A stretch of DNA of 64,000 nt. Origin: Streptomyces showdoensis (lineage in GTDB: Bacteria > Actinomycetota > Actinomycetes > Streptomycetales > Streptomycetaceae). Location: positions 558,001 to 622,000 of the forward strand of contig NZ_BAAAXG010000028.1 of NCBI RefSeq assembly GCF_039535475.1, written 5' to 3'. A program made the position numbers and the translations under genes. Shown here one piece after another: positions 7,991-19,429 of the stretch (the stretch's first letter is position 1; each line of letters begins with the position of its first letter). The notes below the pieces were generated by a model. The model did not search any database. It worked only from the letters and a program-made list of their open reading frames with translations, and was not told the origin of the DNA.

Positions 7991-8550
7991 GCGCGGTCCT
8001 CGGGCTCGGCGGCGTCCTCGCGGGCGGAGGCGATCTCGGCGCGGTCGTCGATCAGGCCGGGCGGCGGGACGATCACGGCCCGCTGGTTCTCCAGGTCGAT
8101 CTCGGTGACGATCTCCGAGACGAAGGGGATCATCACCTCGCTGCCGTCGGGCCGCTCCACGATGAAGAGGTCCTGGGACGGCAGGTGGGAGATCTCGGAG
8201 ATCACGCCGATCTCGGTGCCGTCGGCGAGGACCACGTCGAGGTCCACGAGCTGGTGGTCGTAGTACTCGTCCTCCTCCTCGGGAAGCTCCTCGGGGTCGA
8301 TCTCGGCGATCAGGAGGGTGTTGCGCAGGGCCTCGGCGCCGGTGCGGTCCTTGACTCCCTCGAAGCGCAGCAGGAGGCGGCCGCTGTGCACCCGGCCGGT
8401 CTCGATGGTGAGCGGCCCGGTGGAGGCCGGGTCGGTGAGCAGGACGGCTCCGGGGCCGAGCCTGAGCTCGGGCTCGTCCGTCCGCACTTCGACGGTGACC
8501 TCGCCCTTGATCCCGTGGGCGCGGCCGATCCGCGCGACTACCAGCTGCAC
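7987..8550 (-). CDS. rimM: Ribosome maturation factor RimM
   Basis: This 187-residue protein has the RimM N-terminal barrel ([18 protein letters not shown] at the start) and a PRC-barrel C-terminal half ([18 protein letters not shown] onward). RimM binds S19 and assists 30S head assembly. I chose GTG at 8550 because AGGAGAGAGTGGAGAA precedes it and the family motif begins there; the frame is open upstream to 8616. It overlaps trmD by four bases, coupling ribosome maturation and tRNA modification. Confidence 0.94.
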   Translation of the reverse strand: MQLVVARIGRAHGIKGEVTVEVRTDEPELRLGPGAVLLTDPASTGPLTIETGRVHSGRLLLRFEGVKDRTGAEALRNTLLIAEIDPEELPEEEDEYYDHQLVDLDVVLADGTEIGVISEISHLPSQDLFIVERPDGSEVMIPFVSEIVTEIDLENQRAVIVPPPGLIDDRAEIASAREDAAEPEDRA

Positions 8551-8616
8551 TTCTCCACTCTCTCCTGTCTCTCCCGGGGGTACGACGTCCGTACGCCCAT
8601 CGGGCGGGTACGACAA

Positions 8617-8651
8617 CGGGCCGGGGCGGGCGCTAGGCCCTCCCCGGCCCG
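8617..8651 (-). terminator. Hairpin between khpA and rimM
   Basis: A 10-bp perfect stem CGGGCCGGGG/CCCCGGCCCG with a 15-base loop follows the khpA stop on the minus strand, in the 117-base gap before rimM. It lacks a T-run, so partial termination or attenuation inside the rpsP operon is a guess. Confidence 0.45.
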
Positions 8652-8667
8652 TGCCGGTGTTCTCTTC

Positions 8668-8907
8668 TCAGCGCACCTGGTCCACGTCGACGAGGTCGAC
8701 GCGGATGCCCCGGCCGCCGATGGCGCCCACGACGGTGCGCAGCGCACGCGCGGTGCGGCCGTTGCGGCCGATCACCTTGCCGAGGTCCTCGGGATGGACC
8801 CGAACCTCGAGCACACGGCCGCGACGCAGGTTGCGCGAGGCGACCTGCACATCGTCGGGGTTGTCGACGATGCCCTTCACGAGGTGCTCGAGAGCCTCCT
8901 CGAGCAT
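8668..8907 (-). CDS. khpA: KH-domain RNA-binding protein KhpA
   Basis: This 79-residue protein is a single KH domain with the GXXG loop in LGKVIGRNGRTARALR (about 42-57). KhpA homologues bind RNA and, in Firmicutes, partner with KhpB to influence cell division and small-RNA function. The gene sits two bases after rpsP, the conserved rpsP-khpA-rimM-trmD order, which supports a role in ribosome or RNA metabolism. Confidence 0.93.
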   Translation of the reverse strand: MLEEALEHLVKGIVDNPDDVQVASRNLRRGRVLEVRVHPEDLGKVIGRNGRTARALRTVVGAIGGRGIRVDLVDVDQVR

Positions 8908-8909
8908 GC

Positions 8910-9347
8910 TCAGGCCTCGGTGGTCTCGGTGGACTCGGCCTCGGCCTCGTCCGCCTTGGCCTTCTTGGCCTTCGGGGTGATGGCCTCACCCTTGGCGTCG
9001 CCGCCCTCGAGAGCCTTGGCGAACTCGTCGAACGAGGCGCGCTTGGCTTCCTTGGTCGCCGGAACGAGCAGCGGCTTCTCCGGGGCCGGCAGGCCCTTGG
9101 CCTTCTGCCAGTCGCCGGTGAGCTTCAGGATGGCGAGAACCGGCTCGGTCGGCTGGGCGCCGACGGACAGCCAGTACTGCGCACGCTCGGAGTCGACCTC
9201 GATACGCGACGGGTTGTACGTCGGGTGGTAAAGGCCGATCTCCTCGATCGCGCGACCGTCCCGACGGGTGCGGGAGTCGGCGACGACGATGCGGTAGTGG
9301 GGCTGGCGGATCTTGCCGAGGCGCTTGAGCTTGATCTTGACTGCCAC
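8910..9347 (-). CDS. rpsP: 30S ribosomal protein S16
   Basis: This 145-residue S16 begins [20 protein letters not shown], contains [16 protein letters not shown], and carries an actinobacterial Lys/Ala/Glu-rich tail of about 40 residues. S16 is a 30S assembly protein. GTG at 9347 is chosen because it follows AGGAGACACC and begins the conserved sequence; the frame is open to 9398. It is the first gene of the rpsP-khpA-rimM-trmD-rplS group. Confidence 0.96.
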   Translation of the reverse strand: MAVKIKLKRLGKIRQPHYRIVVADSRTRRDGRAIEEIGLYHPTYNPSRIEVDSERAQYWLSVGAQPTEPVLAILKLTGDWQKAKGLPAPEKPLLVPATKEAKRASFDEFAKALEGGDAKGEAITPKAKKAKADEAEAESTETTEA

Positions 9348-9504
9348 TGGAGTGGTGTCTCCTGGTCTTGACGTGGTTGGGCACCAACGGGATGCCACGT
9401 GGGGTTGCGGAACCCGAGGGGCCCGGAGGACGCGTCAGCCGGAGGAGAGAGGGGTCCTGTGCGACTGTCGAGTACAGCTAGCCATTGTGCCACACACCGC
9501 GAGG

Positions 9505-10161
9505 TCAGCCTGCGGCGCCCACGGTCTCCGGGATGCGGAAGGGCTTGCCGCAGCCGCCGCAGACGATCGGCGCCTGGGCGAGCACGGACGGGACCACGCG
9601 CACGTTGCGCCCGCAGTCGCAGACGGCCTTGACCCGCACGCCGCCGCCCGAGGAGCCGTGCCGGGCGGCAGGTCCGCGGAAGGAGCGCTTGGTGTCGGCG
9701 GCGGTCGCGACGGTGTGGGCCTTGAGCGCGCGCTGGAGCCGCTCGATGGTGGGCCGGTAGCGGCGCCTGGCCTCCGCGTTCAGGGTGACCAGGGAGAAGC
9801 CGCTGCTGGCGTGCGGTTCCTCGGGATGGTCCAGGCCCAGCTCCTCGGCGATCGCGAGGAATCTGCGGTTGTGATAGCGGCCGGCCCGGGAGGTGTCGCG
9901 GACACCTCGGGCGGCGGCGATGCCGTGGACTGCCTCGTGGAGCAGTCGCTCGAAGGAGAGCTCGGCGCCGCAGGCGGACGAGGACTCTCCGATCAGGGAC
10001 TCGGGCGCGGCAAGGTCCGGCAGCTCGGGGTGGTACCGCTGAATGTCGGCCCACGCCTGTGCCAGCTCTGCGGCGAGAACAGGGGGTGTCGTGCTCACGT
10101 CGGGTACAACGAGCCTGATCCCCTCCGGGTTCCATTCCGGGGCATCCCAAATATTTTGCAC
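9505..10161 (-). CDS. SprT-like zinc metalloprotein with C-terminal zinc ribbon
   Basis: The 218-residue protein has HEAVH at about 75-79 (an HExxH motif), followed by AGRYHNRRFLAIAEELGL, the SprT-like arrangement in which a later His or Glu completes the zinc site. A C-terminal zinc ribbon follows: CDCG near 180 and CGGCGKPF near 200. SprT/Spartan relatives are proteases or zinc proteins; the eukaryotic ones act on DNA-protein crosslinks. The substrate here is unknown. The gene ends 157 bases upstream of rpsP on the same strand and may have its own promoter in the 268-base gap before the divergent methyltransferase-like gene. Confidence 0.72.
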   Translation of the reverse strand: MQNIWDAPEWNPEGIRLVVPDVSTTPPVLAAELAQAWADIQRYHPELPDLAAPESLIGESSSACGAELSFERLLHEAVHGIAAARGVRDTSRAGRYHNRRFLAIAEELGLDHPEEPHASSGFSLVTLNAEARRRYRPTIERLQRALKAHTVATAADTKRSFRGPAARHGSSGGGVRVKAVCDCGRNVRVVPSVLAQAPIVCGGCGKPFRIPETVGAAG

Positions 10162-10429
10162 GTACCCGTCAGTTGCCCTGGTTGCCCGTCAAGCCGGTGC
10201 GTAGCGGCGCATACGCCCCGGCGCGCGGTGGTGGCACATGCGCCGGGGGCCTGGTGGGAGGGACAGTACCGGGCTCCTGCCCGAAGTCGGGCACCGCCCC
10301 CCACTCGTCGCGAAACCGCCTCCTCCCCCTGTCCGGAAGTCGTACGGCCCGAGCACTGGACGCGGGGCGGGATGCGCAGTTCCCTGACTACGGGGGGTCG
10401 TCGTCCAGGCACCGATTGGGGCGCTTTCC

Positions 10430-11164
10430 ATGACACCTACGCTCGTCCCGCACCACCCCGCGCGCGACTGGGCCGAGATCCAGGAACGGATGCTCGTGCC
10501 GCTCTACGAGACGGTCTACGACCGGCTCGGCGTGGGCGCCCGGTCCTCGGTGCTCGGCCTGCGCTGCGGCTCCGGACTGGCCCTGCTGATCGCGGCGGCG
10601 CGGGGCGCGCGGGTGGCCGGGACGGACGACGACCTCGCCCGGCTGGCGCTCGCGAGGGAGCGGCTCCCGGAGGGGACGGTGAGCATGGCGGGGCCCCCGG
10701 AGGGCGACCCGTACGACGTGATCACGGCCTTCCACGGGACGGGCCCGCTGACCGCGGGGACGGCCTCGTTCACCCGCTCGGCCCAGCCGGGCGCGGCGGT
10801 CGTGGTGGCGGGCTGGGGCCCGCCGGAGCGCTGCGCCACGGCCTCGGTGCTCCGGGTCGCGGAGCGGCTGACCGGCTGGGTGCCGGGGGAACGCGAGGAC
10901 GGCGAGGAGCTCGAGGCGGCCGTCGCGGCGGCGGGGCTGCGCTGGGAGGGTTCGGGCCGGGTGGCCTGCCCGTTCGGCTACGCGGGCCCGGACAGCGCGG
11001 TGCGCGGGCTGCTGTCGACGGGCGAGTTCGACGCGGCGGTCCGGGCGACGGATGCGCACCAGGTGGAGAAGGAGCTCCTGGAGGCGCTGGAGCCGTACGT
11101 GCGCGCGGACGGCACGGTGTGGATGCCGAACGTCTTCCGGTACGTGATCGCCCGCCTGCCGTAG
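10430..11164 (+). CDS. Class I SAM-dependent methyltransferase-like protein
   Basis: This 244-residue protein has a Rossmann-type motif I, VLGLRCGSGLALLIAAARGA (about 41-60), where the usual acidic residue before the Gly-rich loop is missing (VLGLRCGSG rather than VLDVGCGTG). An acidic TDDD at about 65-68 fits the end of strand beta2. It is probably a small-molecule or orphan methyltransferase, or a degenerate SAM-fold protein; the substrate is unknown. It is convergent with the FtsH gene, 27 bases away. The only plus-strand gene in the first 21 kb, it appears monocistronic. Confidence 0.6.
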   Translation: MTPTLVPHHPARDWAEIQERMLVPLYETVYDRLGVGARSSVLGLRCGSGLALLIAAARGARVAGTDDDLARLALARERLPEGTVSMAGPPEGDPYDVITAFHGTGPLTAGTASFTRSAQPGAAVVVAGWGPPERCATASVLRVAERLTGWVPGEREDGEELEAAVAAAGLRWEGSGRVACPFGYAGPDSAVRGLLSTGEFDAAVRATDAHQVEKELLEALEPYVRADGTVWMPNVFRYVIARLP

Positions 11165-11191
11165 CGGGGTGGTCCCGCGTGGGGCGCGGGG

Positions 11192-13108
11192 CTACTCCTT
11201 CTCCAGGCGCGGGATGCCGGCCGCCCGGTAGGCGGCGGCCTCCTCCAGGGTCTCGTTGGCGAGGAGGGCCTCGGCGAGGGCGTCGAGCTTGTCGCGGTTC
11301 TCCCGGAGCAGCCGCAGGGCGCTCTCGTAGCACTCGTCGACGATGCGGCGCATCTCGGCGTCGACGGTGTCGAGGGTGGCGGGGGCGGCGGAGAGGCCGT
11401 AGGCCTGCTGGGCGTCGCCGGGGATGGCGGTGAGGCGGCCGACCCGCTCGCTCATGCCCCAGCGGCCGGCCATCCCGCGGGCGATGCCGGTGACCTGCTC
11501 CAGGTCGCTCTCGGCGCCGGTGGTGATGACCCCGAAGACGACCTGTTCGGCCGCCATGCCGCCGAGCGCGCCGATGATCCGGCCGCGCAGGTACTCCTCG
11601 GTGTAGGCGTAGCGGTCGGCCTCGGGGGTGGAGAGGGTGACGCCGAGGGCGCGGCCGCGCGGCACGATGGTGATCTTGCGGACGGGGTCCGCGCCGGGCT
11701 GGAGCATGCCGAGCAGGGCGTGGCCGCTCTCGTGGTAGGCCGTGCGGCGGCGCTCCTCGTCGGGCATCACCAGGGGCCGTTCGGCGCCGAGCTGGACCTT
11801 CTCCAGGGCGTCGGAGAGGTCGGACTGGGTGACGGCCTTCTGCTGGCGCTTGACGGCGAGCAGGGCGGCCTCGTTGGCGAGGTTGGCGAGTTCGGCGCCG
11901 GTCATGCCGGGGGTGGTCTTGGCGACGTGTTCGAGGTCGACGTTCTGCGCGAGCGGGATCTCCCGGGTGTGGATCTTGAGGATGGCCTCGCGGCCGCCGC
12001 GGTCGGGCGGGTTGACGTGGACGATCCGGTCGAAGCGGCCGGGGCGGGTGAGGGCGGGGTCGAGGACGTCGGCCCGGTTGGTGGCGGCGATCACGATGAC
12101 GCCCTCGGAGCCGGTGAAGCCGTCCATCTCGGTGAGGATCTGGTTGAGCGTCTGCTCGCGCTCGTCGTGGCCGCCCATGCCGGCGCCGCCGCCGCGGGCC
12201 CGGCCGATGGTGTCGATCTCGTCGATGAAGATGATCGCGGGGGCGACCTTGCGGGCCTCGGCGAAGAGCTCGCGCACCCGGGAGGCGCCGACGCCCACGA
12301 TCATCTCGATGAACTCGGAGGCGGAGGCCGAGAAGAAGGGCACCCCGGCCTCCCCCGCGACCGCCCTGGCGAGGAGCGTCTTGCCGGTTCCGGGCGGTCC
12401 GGCGAGCAGCACGCCGCGGGGCATCTTGGCGCCCATCGCGCGGTAGGCGTCGGGGTTCCTGAGGAAGTCGACGACGTCGTTGAGCTCGCCCTCGACCTCG
12501 TCGATGCCGGCGACGTCGGCGAAGGTGGTGCGCTTGGCGCCGTCCAGCTCGACGGGCTTGGGCGGGGCCTTGCGGCCGAGCATGCCGCCGGCGCCGCCCA
12601 TGCCGGCGCTCATCCGGCGGGCGATGAACACCCACAGCACGATGAGCAGCAGCATCGGGGCGAGCGAGATCAGCAGGTTGGCGAGGAAGCTGCGCTCCGC
12701 GACGACCGGCTTGGCGGTGACGACGACGTTCTGCTTGGTCAGCTGGGCCCAGAGGTCGTCGTCGGCGAAGGCGGGCCGCTGGGTCTGGAACTTGGTGTAG
12801 TCGCCGTCGCCGTCGGGGACGGGCTGCTTGGTCTTGAGCTGGCCCTGGATGGCGTCGCCCTTGGAGTAGATCTTGGTGACGTTGCCGGCCGCGACCTGCT
12901 TGTCGAACTCCGTGTACGAGATGGTCGGCCCGTCGCCCTCGTTGAAGAAGCCGAGCACGAGGTTGGCGATGAGGTAGACCGCGAGCGCGGTGAGGATCAG
13001 GCTGCCCCAGCCGCCGGGCATCCTCCTCTTGGGCGGCGGGGACGGCGGAGCCCCTTCCGAGCGCCAGGGCTGGTCGGTCCGGTCGCGCGGGGGTACGGGG
13101 TTGGCCAC
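11192..13108 (-). CDS. ftsH: ATP-dependent zinc metalloprotease FtsH
   Basis: This 638-residue membrane AAA protease has two N-terminal membrane segments (about 34-53 and 141-163) flanking an extracytoplasmic FtsH-ext domain. The AAA module has Walker A GPPGTGKT at 237-244 and Walker B IIFIDEID at 292-299; the arginine-finger region is RPGRFDR. The zinc protease motif is HESGH at 459-463, a slight change from the usual HEAGH, with a downstream AESDLEQ acidic ligand. GTG at 13108 is chosen because GAGGAGAGCAC precedes it; an ATG at 13165 is also in frame. The C-terminus is shorter than in longer actinobacterial FtsH copies, so it may be a second paralogue. Confidence 0.93.
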   Translation of the reverse strand: MANPVPPRDRTDQPWRSEGAPPSPPPKRRMPGGWGSLILTALAVYLIANLVLGFFNEGDGPTISYTEFDKQVAAGNVTKIYSKGDAIQGQLKTKQPVPDGDGDYTKFQTQRPAFADDDLWAQLTKQNVVVTAKPVVAERSFLANLLISLAPMLLLIVLWVFIARRMSAGMGGAGGMLGRKAPPKPVELDGAKRTTFADVAGIDEVEGELNDVVDFLRNPDAYRAMGAKMPRGVLLAGPPGTGKTLLARAVAGEAGVPFFSASASEFIEMIVGVGASRVRELFAEARKVAPAIIFIDEIDTIGRARGGGAGMGGHDEREQTLNQILTEMDGFTGSEGVIVIAATNRADVLDPALTRPGRFDRIVHVNPPDRGGREAILKIHTREIPLAQNVDLEHVAKTTPGMTGAELANLANEAALLAVKRQQKAVTQSDLSDALEKVQLGAERPLVMPDEERRRTAYHESGHALLGMLQPGADPVRKITIVPRGRALGVTLSTPEADRYAYTEEYLRGRIIGALGGMAAEQVVFGVITTGAESDLEQVTGIARGMAGRWGMSERVGRLTAIPGDAQQAYGLSAAPATLDTVDAEMRRIVDECYESALRLLRENRDKLDALAEALLANETLEEAAAYRAAGIPRLEKE

Positions 13109-13186
13109 GTGCTCTCCTCGGGGTGGCAGTGGCCCCAGTATCGAAGAGCCGGGCATACCCGGCATTACGGATGACGCGCGGGAGTG

Positions 13187-13225
13187 AAAAGGGGCCCGCG
13201 GCGGTTTCGCACCGCCGCGGGCCCC
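13187..13225 (-). terminator. Intrinsic terminator of ffh
   Basis: A perfect 15-bp GC stem GGGGCCCGCGGCGGT/ACCGCCGCGGGCCCC has loop TTCGC and is followed on the minus strand by TTTT. It lies 15 bases past the ffh stop and upstream of the FtsH gene. Confidence 0.88.
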
Positions 13226-13239
13226 TCTCCGGTGGGCAC

Positions 13240-14790
13240 TCAGCCCATGAACTTCTTGAACTCGTCGGGCAGCTCGAACTGGCCCGGGTCCTGGCCCGCC
13301 GGCAGCCCGAAGGCGCCGCCGGCCTGCGCCTGCTCGCGGCGCTCCGCGGCGGCCTGCTCCTCGGCCTTGCGCTTCATCGGGTTGCCGCTCTTGCGCTTGC
13401 CCTTGGCCTGCTTGACCTGCTTCTTCTGCCGGCCGGGGCCGCCGCCCATGCCCGGCATCCCCGGCATGCCCGGCATGCCGCCGCCCTGGGCCATGCGGGA
13501 CATCATCTTGCGGGCCTCGAAGAACCGCTCGACCAGGCCCTTGACCGCGCTGACCTCGACACCGGAACCCTTGGCGATACGGGCACGGCGGGAGCCGTTG
13601 ATGATGGTCGGGTCCTGGCGCTCGGCCGGGGTCATCGACTTGATGATGGCGCCGACGCGGTCGACCTCGCGCTCGTCGATGTTGGCGATCTGCTCCTTCA
13701 TCTGCCCCATGCCGGGGAGCATCCCGAGGAGCTTGGAGATGGAGCCCATCTTGCGGACCTGCTCCATCTGCGCCATGAAGTCGTCGAGCGTGAACTCCTG
13801 GCCCTTCTTGGACGCCAGCTTGGAGGCCATCTTGGCGGCCTCTTCCTGGCTGAAGGTCTGCTCGGCCTTCTCGATGAGCGACATGATGTCGCCCATGCCG
13901 AGGATGCGGGACGCCATGCGGTCCGGGTGGAACGCGTCGAAGTCGTCCAGCTTCTCGCCGTTGGAGGCGAACATGATCTGCTTGCCGGTGACGTGCGCGA
14001 TGGAGAGCGCCGCACCACCGCGGGCGTCGCCGTCCAGCTTGGAGAGCACCACGCCGTCGAAGCCGACGCCGTCGCGGAAGGCCTCGGCCGTGTTGACGGC
14101 GTCCTGACCGATCATCGCGTCGACGACGAAGAGGATCTCGTCGGGGCTGACGGCGTCGCGGATGTCCGCGGCCTGCTGCATCAGCTCCTGGTCGATACCG
14201 AGGCGGCCGGCGGTGTCGACGATGACGATGTCGTACTGCTTGCCGCGCGCGTACTCGATCGAGTCCTTGGCGACCTGGACCGGGTCGCCGACGCCGTTGC
14301 CCGGCTGGGGGCCGTAGAAGGCCACGCCCGCGCGGTCGGCGACCACGGAGAGCTGGGTGACGGCGTTGGGGCGCTGGAGGTCGCAGGCGACGAGCAGCGG
14401 CGAGTGCCCCTGGCCCTTGAGCCAGAGACCGAGCTTTCCGGCGAGGGTGGTCTTACCGGCACCCTGGAGACCGGCGAGCATGATCACGGTCGGGGCGGTC
14501 TTGGCGAACCGCAGGCGGCGGGTCTCGCCGCCGAGGATGCCGACGAGCTCCTCGTTGACGATCTTGATGACCTGCTGCGAGGGGTTCAGCGCCTTGGAGA
14601 CCTCGGCACCGGCGGCCCGCTCCTTGACGTTCTTGATGAACGCGCGGACGACGGGCAGCGCGACATCGGCCTCGAGGAGCGCGATACGGATTTCCCGGGC
14701 CGCGCTGTCGATGTCCTGCTCGGAGAGGCGGCCTTTACCCCGGAGGGACTTGAAAGTCGCGCTGAGGCGGTCGGAAAGCGTATCGAACAC
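13240..14790 (-). CDS. ffh: Signal recognition particle protein Ffh (SRP54)
   Basis: This 516-residue GTPase recognises signal sequences on nascent chains and delivers them to FtsY. It has the N domain, a G domain with the G1 loop GLQGAGKTT (107-115), DTAGRLG near 191 and TKLDGD near 250 (here SKLDGDARGG). The methionine-rich M domain ends in a low-complexity MPGMPGMPGMGGG segment and basic tail. It is a single gene flanked by a strong terminator at its 3' end. ftsY lies about 8 kb away in this window. Confidence 0.96.
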   Translation of the reverse strand: MFDTLSDRLSATFKSLRGKGRLSEQDIDSAAREIRIALLEADVALPVVRAFIKNVKERAAGAEVSKALNPSQQVIKIVNEELVGILGGETRRLRFAKTAPTVIMLAGLQGAGKTTLAGKLGLWLKGQGHSPLLVACDLQRPNAVTQLSVVADRAGVAFYGPQPGNGVGDPVQVAKDSIEYARGKQYDIVIVDTAGRLGIDQELMQQAADIRDAVSPDEILFVVDAMIGQDAVNTAEAFRDGVGFDGVVLSKLDGDARGGAALSIAHVTGKQIMFASNGEKLDDFDAFHPDRMASRILGMGDIMSLIEKAEQTFSQEEAAKMASKLASKKGQEFTLDDFMAQMEQVRKMGSISKLLGMLPGMGQMKEQIANIDEREVDRVGAIIKSMTPAERQDPTIINGSRRARIAKGSGVEVSAVKGLVERFFEARKMMSRMAQGGGMPGMPGMPGMGGGPGRQKKQVKQAKGKRKSGNPMKRKAEEQAAAERREQAQAGGAFGLPAGQDPGQFELPDEFKKFMG

Positions 14791-14851
14791 GGTGGTCGCG
14801 ATTCCTCGGGTCGGGGCGGGCAGTCCCCCAAGGGTATCCGTCCCGCGGACG

Positions 14852-14885
14852 GGGGCGCCCTGGCCGGTACGGGTCGGGGCGCCCC
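14852..14885 (-). terminator. Possible hairpin after glnD
   Basis: A 9-bp perfect stem GGGGCGCCC/GGGCGCCCC with a 16-base loop follows the glnD stop at 14892 on the minus strand. It has no T-run, so this is weak evidence for termination before ffh. Confidence 0.4.
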
Positions 14886-14891
14886 GGCCGT

Positions 14892-17363
14892 TCAGCGCAG
14901 CGCCTCCTCCAGCGTCCGCGCCAGTCCGGCCGCCTCCTCCGACGCCAGCAGCGAGCCGTCCGGCCGGGTCACGTAGAGGGTGTCGACGGCGTTGGCGCCC
15001 AGGGTGGAGACATGGGCGCTGCGGACCCGGACCTCGGCGCCCTCCAGGGCACGGCCGATGCGGTGCAGCAGGCCGGGGGCGTCCTGGGCGCGGACCTCCA
15101 GGACGGTGGCGAGCCGGGAGCCGTCGGCGGCGACGGTGACCCGGGGCGGCGGGGCGGCGACCCCGCGGCGCCGGGGGTAGGCGGCGTCGCGTTCGGCGAG
15201 CCGGGCGGGGACGTCGAGGGAGCCGTCCAGGGCGCGCACGAGGTCGGCGCGGAGCCGTCGGGCCTCGGGGAGCGAGCCGTACTCGGCGGCGACCCGCCAG
15301 TCGAGGACGAGGACGGGGCCCTTGCCGATCTCGGCCGGCAGGGCGACGGCGCGCAGCTCGGCCGCGCGCACGGTGAGCCGGTGCAGGGCGAGCACGCCGG
15401 CGACGGCGGGCAGCACGCCGGGCCGCTCGGGCAGGGCGACGAGCAGTTCGACGCCGACGGGCTCGGGCTCCCCGGCACCGGCGACGACGGGTTCGGTGTG
15501 CAGGGCGAGGACGGGCTCGCCGGTGCGCAGCGCCTCGATGGCGAGCCGTTCCTGCTCGGCGCTGGGCGCGGCGGCCTCCGGGTCGGGCAGCTCCTCCCCC
15601 GCGAGCACCCCGGCGACGCGTTTGACGAGATCGGCCACCAGGGAGGCGCGCCAGGAGGACCAGGCGGCGGGCCCGGTGGCCAGGGCGTCGGCCTCGGTGA
15701 GGGCGTGCAGGAGTTCCAGGGCGCCGAGGGTGCCGACGGCGGCGGCGACGGACTGGACGGTGGCGGGGTCGTCGAGGTCGCGCCGGGTGGCGGTCTCGAT
15801 GAGGAGCAGGTGGTGGCGGACCACGGTGGCGAGGACCGCGACGTCGGCGGCGTCGAAGCCGATCCGGGCGGCGACGTCGCGGGCGATGGTCTCGCCGGCG
15901 ACGGCGTGGTCGCCGGGCCAGCCCTTGCCGATGTCGTGCAGGAGGGCCGCGACGAGCAGCAGGTCGGGCCGGTGGACCCGGCGGGTGAGGGAGGCGGCGC
16001 GGACGGCGGTCTCGACGAGGTGCCGGTCGACGGTCCAGGTGTGGACGGGGTTTCGCTGGGGGCGGCAGCGGACCCGCTCCCAGTCGGGCAGCATCCGGGT
16101 GACGAGCCCTTCGGCCTCCAGGGCCTCCCAGACGGGGACGGTGGGTTCGCCCGCGCCGAGGAGGGTGACGAGTTCCTCGCGGGCCTCGGCCGGCCAGGGC
16201 ACCGGCAGCGGCTTGGCGGAGGAGGCGAGGCGGCGTACGGCGTGCAGGGAGAGCGGGAGGCCGGCCTGGGCGGCGGCGGCCGCGGCCCGCAGCGGCAGGA
16301 CGGGGTCGCGTTCGGGTCGGGCACTGAGGGCGAGGACGGCCTCGCCGTCCATCTCGACGACGCCCTCGGCGAGCGGGGTGCGTTCGGCGGGCGGTTTCGC
16401 GCCGCCGGGCCGGCCGCCGCGCCCGCCGAGCAGGCCGCGCAGCCGGGGCCGCCCGGCGCGGGCCTTGAGGACCCGGTTGACCTCGCGCCAGGTGACGTCG
16501 GAGGCGTACGAGACGGTCCGCGCGGCCTCGTACACCTCGCGCAGCAGGGTGTCGGCGTCGAGCAGGCCGAGTTCGGCGGCGACGGCGTCCTGCTCCTGGA
16601 GGGCGAGGCGGTCGGTGGCGCGGCCGGTGGCGAGGTGGAGGGCGTCGCGGGCGTCGAGGAGGCGGCGGCGGGCCTCGTCGAGTCCTTCGCGGGGCGCGTC
16701 GGCGAGCCAGGAGGCGGCGACGGCGCGCAGGGCCTGGGCGTCGCGCAGTCCGCCGCGGGCCTCCTTGAGGTCGGGCTCCAGGAGGTACTGGAGCTCGCCG
16801 CTGCGTTCGGCCCGCTCGCGGCAGAGGGCGTCGAGCTCGGGCAGCCGCCGGGTGGCCTGGTTGCGCCAGTCGGCGAGGACGGTGGTGCGCAGGGCGGTGA
16901 CCAGGCCCGCGTCGCCCGCGACGGGCCGGGCGTCCAGGAGGCCGAGCTGGACCTTGAGGTCCTCGGCGGCGGTCTTGCGCGCCTCGGCGGGGGTGCGGAC
17001 GGAGTGGTCGAGGGCGAGGCCCAGGTCCCAGACCGGGTACCAGACCCGGTCGGCGAGGGTGGCGACGGCGCCCGGGTCGGCGGAGCCGTCGTGCAGGAGC
17101 AGCAGGTCGAGGTCGCTGCGCGGGGAGAGCTCGCCGCGCCCGTAGCCGCCGACGGCGACGAGCGCCACCCCTCGGGGCGGCCGTCCGGCGGCGTCGAGGC
17201 CGGCGTCGAGGAGGGCCGCCAGCCAGGCGTCGGTGAGCCGGGAGAGCTCGGCACGGCGCGGCGGCCCGGACCGCGTCTTCTCACTGAGAAGGCGCAGCCG
17301 GGCCGCCGCGTAACCGCTGGGTCCCGTGTCTTCGGATTCCGTGTTCACGTCGAGGCTCGTCAC
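14892..17363 (-). CDS. glnD: GlnD, PII nucleotidylyltransferase
   Basis: The 823-residue enzyme has a nucleotidyltransferase motif GGYGRGELSPRSDLDLLLL at 72-90, a GlnD-type linker, an HD domain (LLVAALLHDIGKGWPGDH near 465) and two C-terminal ACT-like domains that sense glutamine. In Streptomyces, GlnD adenylylates rather than uridylylates the PII protein at Tyr51 (established in S. coelicolor). The start is GTG at 17363, 32 bases after glnK. It ends the amtB-glnK-glnD operon. Confidence 0.96.
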   Translation of the reverse strand: MTSLDVNTESEDTGPSGYAAARLRLLSEKTRSGPPRRAELSRLTDAWLAALLDAGLDAAGRPPRGVALVAVGGYGRGELSPRSDLDLLLLHDGSADPGAVATLADRVWYPVWDLGLALDHSVRTPAEARKTAAEDLKVQLGLLDARPVAGDAGLVTALRTTVLADWRNQATRRLPELDALCRERAERSGELQYLLEPDLKEARGGLRDAQALRAVAASWLADAPREGLDEARRRLLDARDALHLATGRATDRLALQEQDAVAAELGLLDADTLLREVYEAARTVSYASDVTWREVNRVLKARAGRPRLRGLLGGRGGRPGGAKPPAERTPLAEGVVEMDGEAVLALSARPERDPVLPLRAAAAAAQAGLPLSLHAVRRLASSAKPLPVPWPAEAREELVTLLGAGEPTVPVWEALEAEGLVTRMLPDWERVRCRPQRNPVHTWTVDRHLVETAVRAASLTRRVHRPDLLLVAALLHDIGKGWPGDHAVAGETIARDVAARIGFDAADVAVLATVVRHHLLLIETATRRDLDDPATVQSVAAAVGTLGALELLHALTEADALATGPAAWSSWRASLVADLVKRVAGVLAGEELPDPEAAAPSAEQERLAIEALRTGEPVLALHTEPVVAGAGEPEPVGVELLVALPERPGVLPAVAGVLALHRLTVRAAELRAVALPAEIGKGPVLVLDWRVAAEYGSLPEARRLRADLVRALDGSLDVPARLAERDAAYPRRRGVAAPPPRVTVAADGSRLATVLEVRAQDAPGLLHRIGRALEGAEVRVRSAHVSTLGANAVDTLYVTRPDGSLLASEEAAGLARTLEEALR

Positions 17364-17394
17364 CCAGCGGCTCCTTTTCGCGTCGTCGTCCGGG

Positions 17395-19149
<1,755 letters not shown>

Positions 19150-19176
19150 TTATGCGCCAGAGATTCGCGCAGCGCG

Positions 19177-19268
19177 GTTTCCGCCGATGCCGCTCGATGT
19201 TTCGCCGCAGTGACGAAGGGACGGGGCGTGTTACGCGACCGTGAACGCCGGGGTCACGGAGATGTAAC
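19177..19268 (-). promoter_or_regulatory. GlnR-like binding boxes upstream of amtB
   Basis: On the minus strand, 19214-19177 reads GTCAC-n6-GAAAC-n6-CGGCA-n6-GAAAC, matching the GlnR pattern gTnAC-n6-GaAAc repeated. A second, weaker set at 19268-19231 reads GTTAC-n6-GTGAC-n6-GTTCA-n6-CGTAA with the same 11-base spacing. The rest of the 353-base gap between amtB and nsdA (19077-19429) shows no gene. GlnR control of amtB is known in S. coelicolor; binding at these exact boxes is inferred. Confidence 0.7.
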
Positions 19269-19429
19269 GGGCGTACTCTCCGCGCGGGATCCGGGGAGGG
19301 CGCGGAAGCCCACGGGAGGAGAGGAGAACCGACCGCGCCGGCGTCCGTGTGTCCTTGCGGCGGGGGAGCCGAGTCGGGCTTTACGGGACGGCCGGCGCGG
19401 CCGGGGTCGGTGCGGTCCTGCCGCGGGGC

